Shown: positions 36,786 through 45,285 of the stretch, one piece after another | Numbering within the stretch: position 1 is the stretch's first letter | How the letters are laid out: each line of letters opens with the position of its first letter | The notes under the pieces: generated by a model | What the model saw: only the letters and a program-made list of their open reading frames with translations | Told to the model about the DNA's origin: nothing | Database searches by the model: none | Assembly (NCBI GenBank): GCA_963746605.1 | Contig: CAVVCH010000049.1 | Coordinates: 1-64,000 of the forward strand | Direction of reading: 5' to 3' | DNA from: CAVQSS01 sp963746605 | GTDB lineage: Bacteria; Desulfobacterota; RBG-13-43-22 | Length of the DNA stretch: 64,000 nucleotides | Position numbers and translations under genes: made by a program

Positions 36786-36875
36786 CCATAAAAGCCACCC
36801 CTTCCGAAGCCTGCACTGGAAATAGACAGGCCGGGAGGATTTTTACCTAAAGAAACGATTTAAAGTCATTCGAAA

Positions 36876-37605
36876 TCAATGACCACCGGGAGGGATAGGG
36901 GCCTGTTGAAAGCGGGTTTGATAGTCCCTGAATAGTCGCACCGCCTCTTCTTCCTCCACGTCCATCCAGCGTCGATAGGCCTCGGCTACGGAAAAACCCC
37001 AGCCTTCGCGGATATTGGCGCAGTAAAGGGCGTCCACCTCCCGAGCCACCTGGACGCACCCGGTCGGCGCTGCCGGTCGGTACGGCAACGATGATCTCCC
37101 TCGACCCCAGGCGGCGAACCGCCGCTGCCGCCACCAGCAAGGTAAAGCCCGAGGCCAGGCCGTCGTCCACCAGGATGGCGGCTTTCCGGCTGAGATCCGG
37201 AAAAGGCCGCTCCCCTAGGAATTTCTTGACCCGCCGCTGCACCTTCTGCCGGGTCTTCTCGACCCCTTCGGCGATCTGTTGTTCGCTCAATCGCAGGTGG
37301 GGCAGCAGGTCTTCATTGATCCGCACCGTTCCGTCGAAGGCCACGGCCCCGTAACCGGCCTCGGTGTTCCAGGGCAGGGTGATCTTGCTGACCACGGCGG
37401 CCTCCAGGGCCAGGTTCAATTCTTCGGCAATCGCCACGCCCACCGGGACACCGCCCGAGGGAATCGCCAGGATCAAGGAATCGGTCCCCTTAAACTTCCC
37501 CAGCATACCCGCCACCACCCGGCCGGCGTGATCCCGGCTCCGAAAGATACGGATCTGATCCCGTAGTTCGGGCAACTCTAAGATGTTATACGGGTTATCT
37601 GACAT
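36876..37605 (-). CDS. Phosphoribosyltransferase-family protein, frameshifted
   Basis: ATG 37605. The first part has the PRTase I fold: FRSRDHAGRVVAGMLG, LILAIPSGGVPVGVAIAEEL, PWNTEAGYGAVAFDG and the PRPP loop AAILVDDGLASGFTLLVAAA. Near 37070 the frame shifts, and the conserved end REVDALYCANIREGWGFSVA, then EAVRLFRDYQTRF continues to a stop at 36876. About 243 aa repaired. This subgroup is a stand-alone predicted phosphoribosyltransferase common in anaerobes and often near stress or hydrolase genes; the substrate is unknown. The gene is monocistronic between two rightward acyl-CoA genes. Confidence 0.8.
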
Positions 37606-37710
37606 TACTCTTATCGGCTTTAATGCTTAAAAAAAATTGACCATAGACCAATTTTATTGATGATATAATAATTACAATAAAAATAACACCACTATCGGGA
37701 CGACCTTAGA

Positions 37711-39228
37711 ATGATGAATCTTACCCGCGCTCTCCTGGAAAACAAATCCGGTCAAGACCTGAAATCGGCTATCCGGTTTAATGACCGTTTCCTGAACTAC
37801 CGGGACCTATCCCAAAACGTGGGGCGCTCCGCCGCGGCCTTGCAGAAACTGGGGATTTCCAAAGCGGACCGGGTGGCCCTCCTTCTGCCCAAGGGACTGG
37901 AGTTCATCGAATTACACCTGGCGACCATGGCCCTGGGAGCCATGGTTCTGCCCCTCAATCCCGGATATCGTCCGGAGGAGATCGCCTATTTCCTGTTCGA
38001 CTCCGAAGCCAACCTACTGGTCACCTATCAGGAAAAATACGATGAACTCAAAAAAGGCTTGCTCGGATTTCCCGACATCCCGGTACTGCTGATTGATGGT
38101 GAATGCCCTAATGGCCTCTCCTACCCCCGCCTCTTAAACCAGACCCAGGCCCCTGCGGAGCTCCCCTATCCGACGGCAGAGGAAGACCCGGCGCTCCTCT
38201 GCTACACCTCCGGGACCACCGGCCGGTCCAAGGGCGCCCTGATCACCCACGGCAATCTGATCCACAACCTGCAGGCCCTCCATCACGCCTGGCAGTGGTC
38301 GGACCAGGACGTTCTTTTGCATGCCCTGCCCCTGTTTCATATTCACGGACTGGTGGTGGCCCTGCACGGCGGCCTCCTGGCCGGAGCCACGGTGATCCTG
38401 CTCGAACGCTTCGATCCCCGGACGGTCTGGGAAACTCTCGATCGGGAAGCCTGCACCCTTTTCATGGGAGTGCCTACCATGTACCAGCGGTTGAGCCAGG
38501 CCTGGGAAAGTCTGCCGGACAAGCCCCGATTAACAAGCCTGCGGGTCTTTGTCTCCGGATCGGCCCCCCTGTCCGAACCATTATTCCACCGTTTCCGGGA
38601 GCAGACCGGACACACCATCCTGGAGCGCTACGGCATGACCGAGGCCGGGATGATCGCCTCCAATCCCTTTGCCCCGGAGGGGAGGAAAGCCAAAAGCGTG
38701 GGGTATCCCCTGGACGGGGTTCAACTGCGGGTGGTGGATTCCAAAGGCGACGACGTCATTCCAGGGGAAGTCGGGGAGGTCTGGATCCGGGGAAATAATA
38801 TCTTCAAAGGCTACTGGCGGCAGTCCGAAAAAACCGCCGAAGCCTTTCAGGACGGCTGGTTTAAATCCGGAGACTTGGGGTATCAGGATCCAGGCGACCG
38901 GGGGCGCCTGTATTTAGTGGGCCGCGCTAAAGAGCTGATCATCTCCGGAGGATTGAACGTCTACCCCAAGGAAGTGGAAAACGTCCTGGAAACCCATGAG
39001 GCCGTCCTGGAAGCGGCGGTGTACGGTCGTCCGGATGAGGATCTGGGCGAAAGGGTCCAGGCCGCCGTGGTTTTAAAGAGCGCCGCCGCCCCTTCTCCGG
39101 AGGAGCTCATCGCCTACTGCCGTGACCACCTCGCCCCCTATAAATGCCCCAAAAGGATTGTGCCGCTGCCGGTCCTGCCCCGCAATGCCATGGGAAAGAT
39201 ACGAAAGCAGGATCTGCCGAACGAATAA
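37711..39228 (+). CDS. AMP-forming acyl-CoA synthetase, malonyl-CoA synthetase-like
   Basis: 505 aa, intact, tandem ATG at 37711/37714. ANL motifs: CYTSGTTGRSKGALITHGNL, ERYGMTEAGMIASNPF, WFKSGDLGYQ, GRAKELIISGGLNVYPKEVE and lysine in LPRNAMGKIRKQDL. The ERYGMTE-x-x-x-x-SNP and LIISGG-NVYPKE signatures are those of MatB/ACSF3 malonyl- or methylmalonyl-CoA synthetases, though related acyl ligases share them. Upstream AT-rich DNA has a TTGACC (37637) and TATAAT (37664) but with a 21-bp gap. Its 3' end overlaps the opposite-strand aldolase frame, probably because that gene's stop was lost. Confidence 0.8.
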   Translation: MMNLTRALLENKSGQDLKSAIRFNDRFLNYRDLSQNVGRSAAALQKLGISKADRVALLLPKGLEFIELHLATMALGAMVLPLNPGYRPEEIAYFLFDSEANLLVTYQEKYDELKKGLLGFPDIPVLLIDGECPNGLSYPRLLNQTQAPAELPYPTAEEDPALLCYTSGTTGRSKGALITHGNLIHNLQALHHAWQWSDQDVLLHALPLFHIHGLVVALHGGLLAGATVILLERFDPRTVWETLDREACTLFMGVPTMYQRLSQAWESLPDKPRLTSLRVFVSGSAPLSEPLFHRFREQTGHTILERYGMTEAGMIASNPFAPEGRKAKSVGYPLDGVQLRVVDSKGDDVIPGEVGEVWIRGNNIFKGYWRQSEKTAEAFQDGWFKSGDLGYQDPGDRGRLYLVGRAKELIISGGLNVYPKEVENVLETHEAVLEAAVYGRPDEDLGERVQAAVVLKSAAAPSPEELIAYCRDHLAPYKCPKRIVPLPVLPRNAMGKIRKQDLPNE

Positions 39229-40693
39229 CCCATCTCAATTTTTGTGACTTTTTCGAACGATTTCTTATTAATCCGCCAAATCGGAAACGTCCCCTTCTCC
39301 CGCCTTTTTTTAATCCGAAATCCTTCAGTCCTTTTTTCACTTCCACCGGCGGAACGTATTTTTTAACCAGCTCCAGGGTATTCCCCACTTGAAGCTGGTC
39401 GAACAGGAACCCGAACTTCTCCTCCAGGCCGGATCGCAGCGCGGCCCGGGCCTCTTCGGGCAGGTTCCAGAGGTCGGCTTTGAACGGACCCAAACCTTTT
39501 TTGCGGGTGCTGTACAGAAACTGCTCCTCCGTTTTTCCGGACTTCCATTCATTGGCGTGCTTTTCTTTGAGATATTCGTACATGCGCTGCCGCAGTTCCG
39601 TCGGAAATTTTTCATGATCGTAGATGATGTTTTGAAAACCGGTGGCCAGGTGCACCTCGATGGCTTCGTGGGTCACGAACTGGTTGAAGGCCTCATCCGG
39701 CAGGGTCGAGGCCCCGTGCTGCACCGTGCCGCCCATGCCGTAGCTCCGTCGACTGATTTCGGACAGGGTCTTTAAGACATTAAAATCGATGGCCACCTGG
39801 GCCAGGGTCCCGTCGGGCAGGACCACACCGCCGTGGCTGGTGCCGGTCTGGATGCTGATCTTGGACAAGCCCGGCAAGCCGGCCGGCAGGGCCCGCCGGT
39901 ACCCATCCATAAAGGCCCGCAGCTCGGTCTCGTCGCTGTTCTTCCCGCCCACTTCCCCGATCTCCCCGCCCACGGAGACGGTGATGCCGGCCGGCTGGTG
40001 CTGGCGGATAAAGGCGGTAAAATGGGCGCACTGTTCGCAGTTGACCCGCTGCTGTTCGTCGATCGTGGATTGACTCAAATCCACCAGTGTGGAGGTATCG
40101 ATGTCGATGTTGTAGAAACCCGCCTGGATGGCCTCCAGAATAAGCTGTTCAATGGCCTTGATTTCATCATCGGGTTGATCCTCGAACTTTTTCCCGCTGA
40201 CCTGGAAGTGGTCTCCCTGGACGAACAGGGGTCCCTGGTACCCTTCCTTGATGGCGGCCGCCATGACGGAAATAAAATATTCCAACGGCCGCTGATCGGT
40301 GTAGCCGATCTCCGAGCGGGCGATTTCAAAGATCAGGGCGCCTACCTTCCGGGGTATGGCCGCCCGAAATACCGCCCGGGCACTGTCATAAGCCATGGCC
40401 CGCAGGTTGATGGCCGGCACGGTAAAACGTCCCGTAATGTCCCCCCGGCCTTTAGCCAGGTAAAAGTCATGAATGGAGGCCGGATAAAGGCCCAGCTTCC
40501 AGCCCAATTCCCAGATCAGCCAGCGGGCCAGGGCCTTCTGTTCCGGGTCGGCGAAAACAGCCTGGTTGATAAGTCGATCGATGGTTTCTTGCCGAAGTTT
40601 TTGAAGATTGGGGATGCTCACCCGGTTATTGTCGTCCAGGTGAACGGCCCCCTGAATCAAAGGTAAAAGCGTGTCTGTCGGTTTTGGTGGCAT
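39107..40693 (-). CDS. Class II (zinc) aldolase-like protein; C-terminal end uncertain
   Basis: About 465 reliable residues from ATG 40693. Class II FBP/tagatose-aldolase-like barrel with an N-terminal helical extension: FTVPAINLRAMAYDSARAVF, FVQGDHFQVS (zinc histidine), SVGGEIGEVGGKNSDET, QTGTSHGGVVLPDGT and GTVQHGASTLPDEAF. Longer than typical FbaA (about 350 aa) and matching a large-aldolase subgroup. After DFGLKKGG (near 39300) the sequence is arginine-rich, becomes non-conserved and runs 122 bp antisense into the ligase gene, so an indel has probably removed the true stop. It is divergent from the thiolase gene. Confidence 0.8.
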   Translation of the reverse strand: MPPKPTDTLLPLIQGAVHLDDNNRVSIPNLQKLRQETIDRLINQAVFADPEQKALARWLIWELGWKLGLYPASIHDFYLAKGRGDITGRFTVPAINLRAMAYDSARAVFRAAIPRKVGALIFEIARSEIGYTDQRPLEYFISVMAAAIKEGYQGPLFVQGDHFQVSGKKFEDQPDDEIKAIEQLILEAIQAGFYNIDIDTSTLVDLSQSTIDEQQRVNCEQCAHFTAFIRQHQPAGITVSVGGEIGEVGGKNSDETELRAFMDGYRRALPAGLPGLSKISIQTGTSHGGVVLPDGTLAQVAIDFNVLKTLSEISRRSYGMGGTVQHGASTLPDEAFNQFVTHEAIEVHLATGFQNIIYDHEKFPTELRQRMYEYLKEKHANEWKSGKTEEQFLYSTRKKGLGPFKADLWNLPEEARAALRSGLEEKFGFLFDQLQVGNTLELVKKYVPPVEVKKGLKDFGLKKGGRRGRFRFGGLIRNRSKKSQKLRWVIRSADPAFVSFPWHCGAGPAAAQSFWGIYRGRGGHGSRR

Positions 40694-40780
40694 CGGTACC
40701 CTCCTCAGTCTTAAAATAAAAGGTCACAGGTGGAGCAGCCCATCCCCGGAGGCCTTCTTCGATGGTTGGATTGTAAGATA

Positions 40781-40794
40781 TTTGACCGGTCAAA
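40781..40794. promoter_or_regulatory. Perfect 14-bp palindrome, operator candidate
   Basis: TTTGACCGGTCAAA in the 200-bp divergent gap between the aldolase (-) and thiolase (+). The spacing would suit a regulator acting on the aldolase promoter. Confidence 0.45.
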
Positions 40795-40827
40795 GACAAG
40801 CATTAAACCTCCGGGCCCACTTGAGAG

Positions 40828-40856
40828 TTGACGGCTGTTGGGTTTTAGGGTAGAAA
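40828..40856 (+). promoter_or_regulatory. Promoter of thiolase gene
   Basis: TTGACG (40828-40833), 17-bp spacer, TAGAAA (40851-40856). The following palindrome overlaps the -10. Confidence 0.5.
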
Positions 40857-40873
40857 TGAATGACAATTCATTT
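40854..40873. promoter_or_regulatory. FadR-like operator at thiolase promoter
   Basis: Perfect inverted repeat AAATGAAT, GACA, ATTCATTT. It overlaps the -10 box and start site. The TGAATGA...TTCAT core resembles the TetR-family FadR box of Bacillus (TGAATGA..TCATTCA) and parallels the palindrome at 27299-27320. Confidence 0.55.
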
Positions 40874-40893
40874 TTTTCAAGGAGGAAATCATC

Positions 40894-42096
40894 GTGAAAA
40901 ACCCAAACGATGTTGTTATCGTCGCCGCCGCCCGAACCCCGATCGCCAAATTCGGGGAGGCCTTTCGAACGCTTCGAGCCCATGAACTGGCCGCGGTGGT
41001 TATCAACGAGGTGGTCCAGCGATCCAACATTGACCCGGCGATCCTGGATGATCTTATTTTAGGGGACTGTGTCCAATGTCCGGATGAGGCCAACACGGCC
41101 CGGACGGCGGCCCTCAAGGCCGGGATCCCGGTAGAAGTTCCCGCCGTCACCATCCAGCGACAGTGTTCCTCGGCCATGGCTGCTCTGGCCTTCGCCACCC
41201 AGCAGATCAAAGCGGGGGACTCACAGTTCGTCTTGGCCGGGGGGGTGGAGTCCATGAGCAGTGCCCCCTACGTGCTGAAAACCGCGCGCTGGGGCCAGCG
41301 GCTGACCCATGGGGAGATGACCGATGCCATGTGGGAGATGCTGCATTCCGGGAGCAACCTCCTGGAAAAGAAAGGGTACATCATGGGGCAGACCGCGGAA
41401 AACCTGGCTGAGAAATACGACATTTCCCGTCAGGACCAGGATATCGTGGCCTTGCGCAGCCACAACAATGCCGAAGCTGCCATCCAGGCCGGAAGATTTA
41501 AAGAGGAAATCGTCCCGGTATCCATCCCCCAAAGAAAGGGAGAACCCAAGGTCGTGGACACCGATGAACATGTCCGCTACGGCTTGACCATGGGCGACCT
41601 GGAACGATTAGCCCCGGCCTTCAAAAAAGAGGGAACGGTCACCGCCGGGAACTCCTCAGGCCTGAACGACGGGGCCGCCGCGGTCCTGGTGACCAACCGG
41701 CAGCGGGCCCAAGAAATGGGATTGACCCCCCTGGCCAAAATCGTGGCCCAGGCGGCCGCCGGGGTGGACCCCAAATTCATGGGATACGGTCCGGTGCCGG
41801 CCACGGAGAAATGTCTGAAGAAGGCCGGCCTGGCCCTTTCGGATATACAGCTCATAGAGGTCAACGAGGCCTTCGCCTCCCAGTATATCGCCTGTGAGCG
41901 GGGACTGGGTTTGAACCGCGACATCACCAACGTGAACGGCAGCGGGATCGGTCTGGGTCATCCCGTGGGCGCCACCGGGGTGCGGATTATCATTTCCTTG
42001 CTGTACGAAATGAGGCGCCGCAATCTCGCCTTGGGATTAGCCACCCTGTGCGTGGGCGGCGGCATGGGCATGACGACCATTATCGAAAACGAATAA
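40894..42096 (+). CDS. Thiolase (acetyl-CoA acetyltransferase family)
   Basis: 400 aa, intact, GTG 40894 with AAGGAGGAAATCATC before it. Nucleophilic cysteine in TIQRQCSSAMAALAFATQQI, histidine loop NEAFASQYIACERG, NGSGIGLGHPVGATG, and the second catalytic cysteine in LATLCVGGGMGM. Either degrades acetoacetyl-CoA or condenses two acetyl-CoA; with the acyl ligases and crotonase around it, a role in acid oxidation or formation is likely. Followed by a strong terminator, so it is a single-gene unit under the operator at 40854. Confidence 0.93.
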   Translation: MKNPNDVVIVAAARTPIAKFGEAFRTLRAHELAAVVINEVVQRSNIDPAILDDLILGDCVQCPDEANTARTAALKAGIPVEVPAVTIQRQCSSAMAALAFATQQIKAGDSQFVLAGGVESMSSAPYVLKTARWGQRLTHGEMTDAMWEMLHSGSNLLEKKGYIMGQTAENLAEKYDISRQDQDIVALRSHNNAEAAIQAGRFKEEIVPVSIPQRKGEPKVVDTDEHVRYGLTMGDLERLAPAFKKEGTVTAGNSSGLNDGAAAVLVTNRQRAQEMGLTPLAKIVAQAAAGVDPKFMGYGPVPATEKCLKKAGLALSDIQLIEVNEAFASQYIACERGLGLNRDITNVNGSGIGLGHPVGATGVRIIISLLYEMRRRNLALGLATLCVGGGMGMTTIIENE

Positions 42097-42124
42097 TTCT
42101 ATCTTCCACCGAACCGCTCTTAAC

Positions 42125-42172
42125 GATTCCCGGATTCCTTCAACCTTTTCCGAATCCGGGAATCCTTTTTTT
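42125..42172 (+). terminator. Strong Rho-independent terminator after thiolase
   Basis: GATTCCCGGATTC (42125-42137), 14-nt loop, GAATCCGGGAATC (42152-42164): a perfect 13-bp stem, then C and seven T. Confidence 0.9.
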
Positions 42173-42179
42173 AAAGGCT

Positions 42180-43197
42180 ATGCCCTTCAACAACGCTTTT
42201 CTTAACCCCCGCCATCCATTCTTTCACTTTTTAACCGACCAGGTATATCCCCAATTGGGCGCTCACCTGGAAAAACCTCGGTTTCGAATTTCGCCGTTGG
42301 CCGGATCGCACTGGGTTTTTCTTTTTTTAGAGGAAACGTCCGAACAACGGGTCATCGTCAAATATTGTTTTCTGCCGGAGTCCGTGAAAAACCGGACTCT
42401 GGCCCTAATCGAGCGGGAATATGACCATATGCTTCTGCTGCGAGGCTTAGGGTTCAACGGCTTTCCCTGCCGGATTGCCCGCCCTTTAGGAACCAGAAGG
42501 CATTTGGCGCTGGGATTGGTCCAGGAATGGGAAGCCGGCAGGAGCTTAGACTATTATTTGCAGCAGGCTATCTGCCGGAATGATGCGGCTCCCCTGTTTG
42601 CCCGGTTGGCCCAGTTGGCCTTTTTCTTGGCCGGACTTCATCAGAAAACCCAAAACGGACGATCGGTGGATTGGCAGCCGGTGCAAACCTATTACCAAAA
42701 AGTCCTGAACCAGCTCAGCGAGGAGGCGCTGGTCGAAAGCGAGGGTCTAAAAATATTTTCCGGGCTTGGTGGACCAATGGCGGAGTCGACTCGCTGGTCG
42801 CCAGACCGTTCAAGTCCTGGTCCACGGGGACGCCACGCCGACTAATTTTATTTTTCCCTCCGAGCGGGAACTGGTGGCGCTTGATTTGGAACGAATGAAA
42901 TCCAGCGATCGGGTTTGGGACCTGGGGATGGTCTGCGGGGAAATCAAGCACGCCTTTCTCTGGCGTCGCCGGGACCGTTCGGGGGCCGAGCCTTTTATCC
43001 GTCATTTTCTGAGGGGCTATGCTTCTTTTTTTCCTGAACCGGAAAAAATGTTTGACCGGATTTGCCGGGTTATCCCTTTTATCATGGCGGTCACCGAACT
43101 GCGGATCGCCCGGAATACTTACCTGGACCGGCCTTATCGAAGGATCTTAATTGGAGAGGCCCAAGAATGTCTGCGGGGAGGATTGAAAATCCCTTAA
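42180..43197 (+). CDS. APH/choline-kinase-like phosphotransferase, frameshifted
   Basis: ATG 42180, right after the terminator T-tract. First frame: HWVFLFLEETSEQRVIVKYC (ATP-site lysine), RALIEREYDHMLLLRGLG-like ALIEREYDHMLLLRGLGF and GLVQEWEAGRSLDYYLQQ. Near 42773 a shift leads into QVLVHGDATPTNFIF (the H-G-D-x5-N catalytic loop), ALDLERMKSSDRVWDLGM (metal-binding D) and a helical end. About 338 aa repaired. The aminoglycoside-phosphotransferase fold covers small-molecule kinases of many kinds; nothing points to drug resistance. It converges on the NlpC gene, overlapping it by 4 bp. Confidence 0.75.
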
Positions 43198-44057
43198 TAC
43201 TCCTGGGGGTAGCGGTTCCCCTTAAAGGATTTAAATTGATCCATCTGGGGATCGTCAATAATAAACAAACGGCGGGCCATGACGAAATTCCGGTTATAAT
43301 AATCGGAATGCGTAAGATTCGTTATAATAACGCCTTTCTTGCTCGAGGAATGGATCATCTTCCCCTCGCCGATATACATGCCGGTGTGGCCGATATTGGA
43401 ACCGCGATTCCGCTTAAAAAAAAGTAAATCCCCGATGCGGAGACGACTGATATCCCAGTCCGTGGTCACCAGCGCGCCAAACTTAGCCTGTTCCCGACTG
43501 GAATGAGGCAGGGTCAGGGTTACGGATTGATAGACTTTTTTCATGAACCCCGAACAATCGATACCGTCATTTCCTTGACCATTTCCTCCCATGCGGTACG
43601 CTTTTCCCAACAGTTGTTTGGAAAAATTTACCAAAAGATCCGGAAAACCGCCCAAAGCATCATGCTTTTCCTTGGGGTCTTCCGTGGTTTTCAGCTCTTC
43701 CTCGAAGACCGGCTTTTTAATCAGGCTGAGTTGGTCCAGACCGATATCCTGATGAACGGAAGACTCCGTGGGCTCAATAAGGAATTTTCCATTGTCCAAG
43801 GGAGTAACCTTGAACACCGGGTTTCCCGGTTTTGTTTCCTGCGGGGCATCCTGCGCGATTTTTTTATGCTGCTTTTTTCCGGTTTTTGAGGATTTTTTCC
43901 CTTTAGCGGCAGTTTTTGCCGATTTATTTTGAGTTTCTTTTTTTGAAGAAACCGTATTTTTTTTCTTGGCGGTACTTTTCGCGAAAGCGTTAAAACTACT
44001 GGCCGGGAATATGACTAAAAGGACTATCGTAATAAAGGCAGCCCATCTTTTTATCAT
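43194..44057 (-). CDS. NlpC/P60 cell-wall endopeptidase
   Basis: 287 aa, intact, ATG 44057. Signal peptide (FITIVLLVIFPASSFNAFAK), a long Lys/Ser/Thr-rich spacer (KSTAKKKNTVSSKKETQNKS), then from about 150 the NlpC/P60 domain: LLGKAYRMGGNGQGNDGIDC with the catalytic Cys in DCSGFM, His in NIGHTGMYIG and the following MIHSSSKKGV. It would hydrolyse D-glutamyl-diaminopimelate bonds in peptidoglycan. The basic spacer may hold it to the envelope. Transcribed alone. Confidence 0.9.
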   Translation of the reverse strand: MIKRWAAFITIVLLVIFPASSFNAFAKSTAKKKNTVSSKKETQNKSAKTAAKGKKSSKTGKKQHKKIAQDAPQETKPGNPVFKVTPLDNGKFLIEPTESSVHQDIGLDQLSLIKKPVFEEELKTTEDPKEKHDALGGFPDLLVNFSKQLLGKAYRMGGNGQGNDGIDCSGFMKKVYQSVTLTLPHSSREQAKFGALVTTDWDISRLRIGDLLFFKRNRGSNIGHTGMYIGEGKMIHSSSKKGVIITNLTHSDYYNRNFVMARRLFIIDDPQMDQFKSFKGNRYPQEY

Positions 44058-44201
44058 AGCTCTCTCCCTTTTGAAGGATTGGGTTATTCAACGGGCAAGG
44101 ATCAACGACCATACCGAATATAACAAAAAAATTCCTTTGTCAAATCTTTTTCGTTCACCCATCCGGTGGATAATTAATGCAAAATCTGTTCCGAATTTTG
44201 A

Positions 44202-45239
44202 TCAATCATCTCCGGTCTCGGACTTCAAGTTGCGATTCATCAAATCCCGCACGGCTCGTCGAGGGATCTGATTTTCGTAAAGAATGCCATAGACCTGGGT
44301 GACAATAGGCATTTCCACCTGTTCCCGGAGCGCCAGCTGATAGGCGGCCCGGGAGGTTTTTACTCCTTCCGCCACCATCGTCATGGAAGCCAAGATCGTG
44401 TTTAATTTTTCGCCCTTTCCCAGACGAAGCCCGACGGTTCGATTCCGGCTCAAATCCCCGGTACAGGTCAACACCAAATCCCCGATGCCGGCCAACCCAA
44501 AAAAGGTGGCTTGTCGCGCGCCCATCTTGACCCCCAGACGACTGATTTCCGCTAACCCCCGTGTGATCAAGGCCGACCGGGTATTATGTCCCAACCCTAA
44601 ACCGTCCGAAATTCCGGCCGCCAAGGCAATTACGTTTTTTAAAGCTCCGCCCATTTCCAAACCGAGGGTATCCGGGTTGGTATAAACGCGAAAATAGCCG
44701 TTGGCGAACAACCGTTGGGCCCGCTCCGCCGCCTCTTTTTGGAAGGCTGCGAGCGAAATGGCCGTCGGCAACTCCCGGGCCACTTCCTGAGCGAAACTGG
44801 GTCCGGACAAACAACCGATAAAGGGATGATACGCTTCCCCCAGGATCTCCTTCATGACCCCGGTCATGGTCAACAGGCTTTCATTCTCAATGCCTTTGGC
44901 GGCGCTGATCCAGAGGCACCCCGGCTTGACGGCGGAAAGGTTGGGAATCATTCGGTTGAGCACGTCTCGAAACACGTGAGAAGGGACGACCAAAAGGATC
45001 ATTTCCTTCTGCCGAACAGCCTCGACCAGGTCGGTGACCGGTTCAACCGATTCCGGCAGATGAAAGCCCGGCAAGAACGTCCGGTTCTCTTGCCTCTCCC
45101 TGATTTGCCGGGCCACTTCTTCCTCAAAACACCACAATTGAACCGCATGACCGTTTTCGGCCAATAGACGGGCCAGGACGGTGCCCCAGCTCCCGGCCCC
45201 GATGACCCCCACCTGTTTTTTCTTTTTTAATCCAGCCAC
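44202..45239 (-). CDS. gpsA: Glycerol-3-phosphate dehydrogenase [NAD(P)+]
   Basis: 345 aa, intact. NAD-binding GVIGAGSWGTVLARLLAENG, substrate/catalytic region LEMGGALKNVIALAAGISDG and GHNTRSALITRGLAEISRLG, then GLAGIGDLVLTCTGDLSRNR. It reduces dihydroxyacetone phosphate to sn-glycerol-3-phosphate, which PlsY (9460-10065) acylates. It is 46 bp downstream of gyrA on the same strand, so may be co-transcribed with dnaN-gyrB-gyrA. Confidence 0.95.
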   Translation of the reverse strand: MAGLKKKKQVGVIGAGSWGTVLARLLAENGHAVQLWCFEEEVARQIRERQENRTFLPGFHLPESVEPVTDLVEAVRQKEMILLVVPSHVFRDVLNRMIPNLSAVKPGCLWISAAKGIENESLLTMTGVMKEILGEAYHPFIGCLSGPSFAQEVARELPTAISLAAFQKEAAERAQRLFANGYFRVYTNPDTLGLEMGGALKNVIALAAGISDGLGLGHNTRSALITRGLAEISRLGVKMGARQATFFGLAGIGDLVLTCTGDLSRNRTVGLRLGKGEKLNTILASMTMVAEGVKTSRAAYQLALREQVEMPIVTQVYGILYENQIPRRAVRDLMNRNLKSETGDD

Positions 45240-45285
45240 CGTTGATCACCTCGCCGCTAACGGATTTCTTTCCTTTCCGTCAAGG

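Noticed and set aside
42180..43197. Antibiotic-resistance interpretation of the APH-fold protein
   Set aside because: Fold alone does not imply aminoglycoside modification; context is housekeeping/metabolic.
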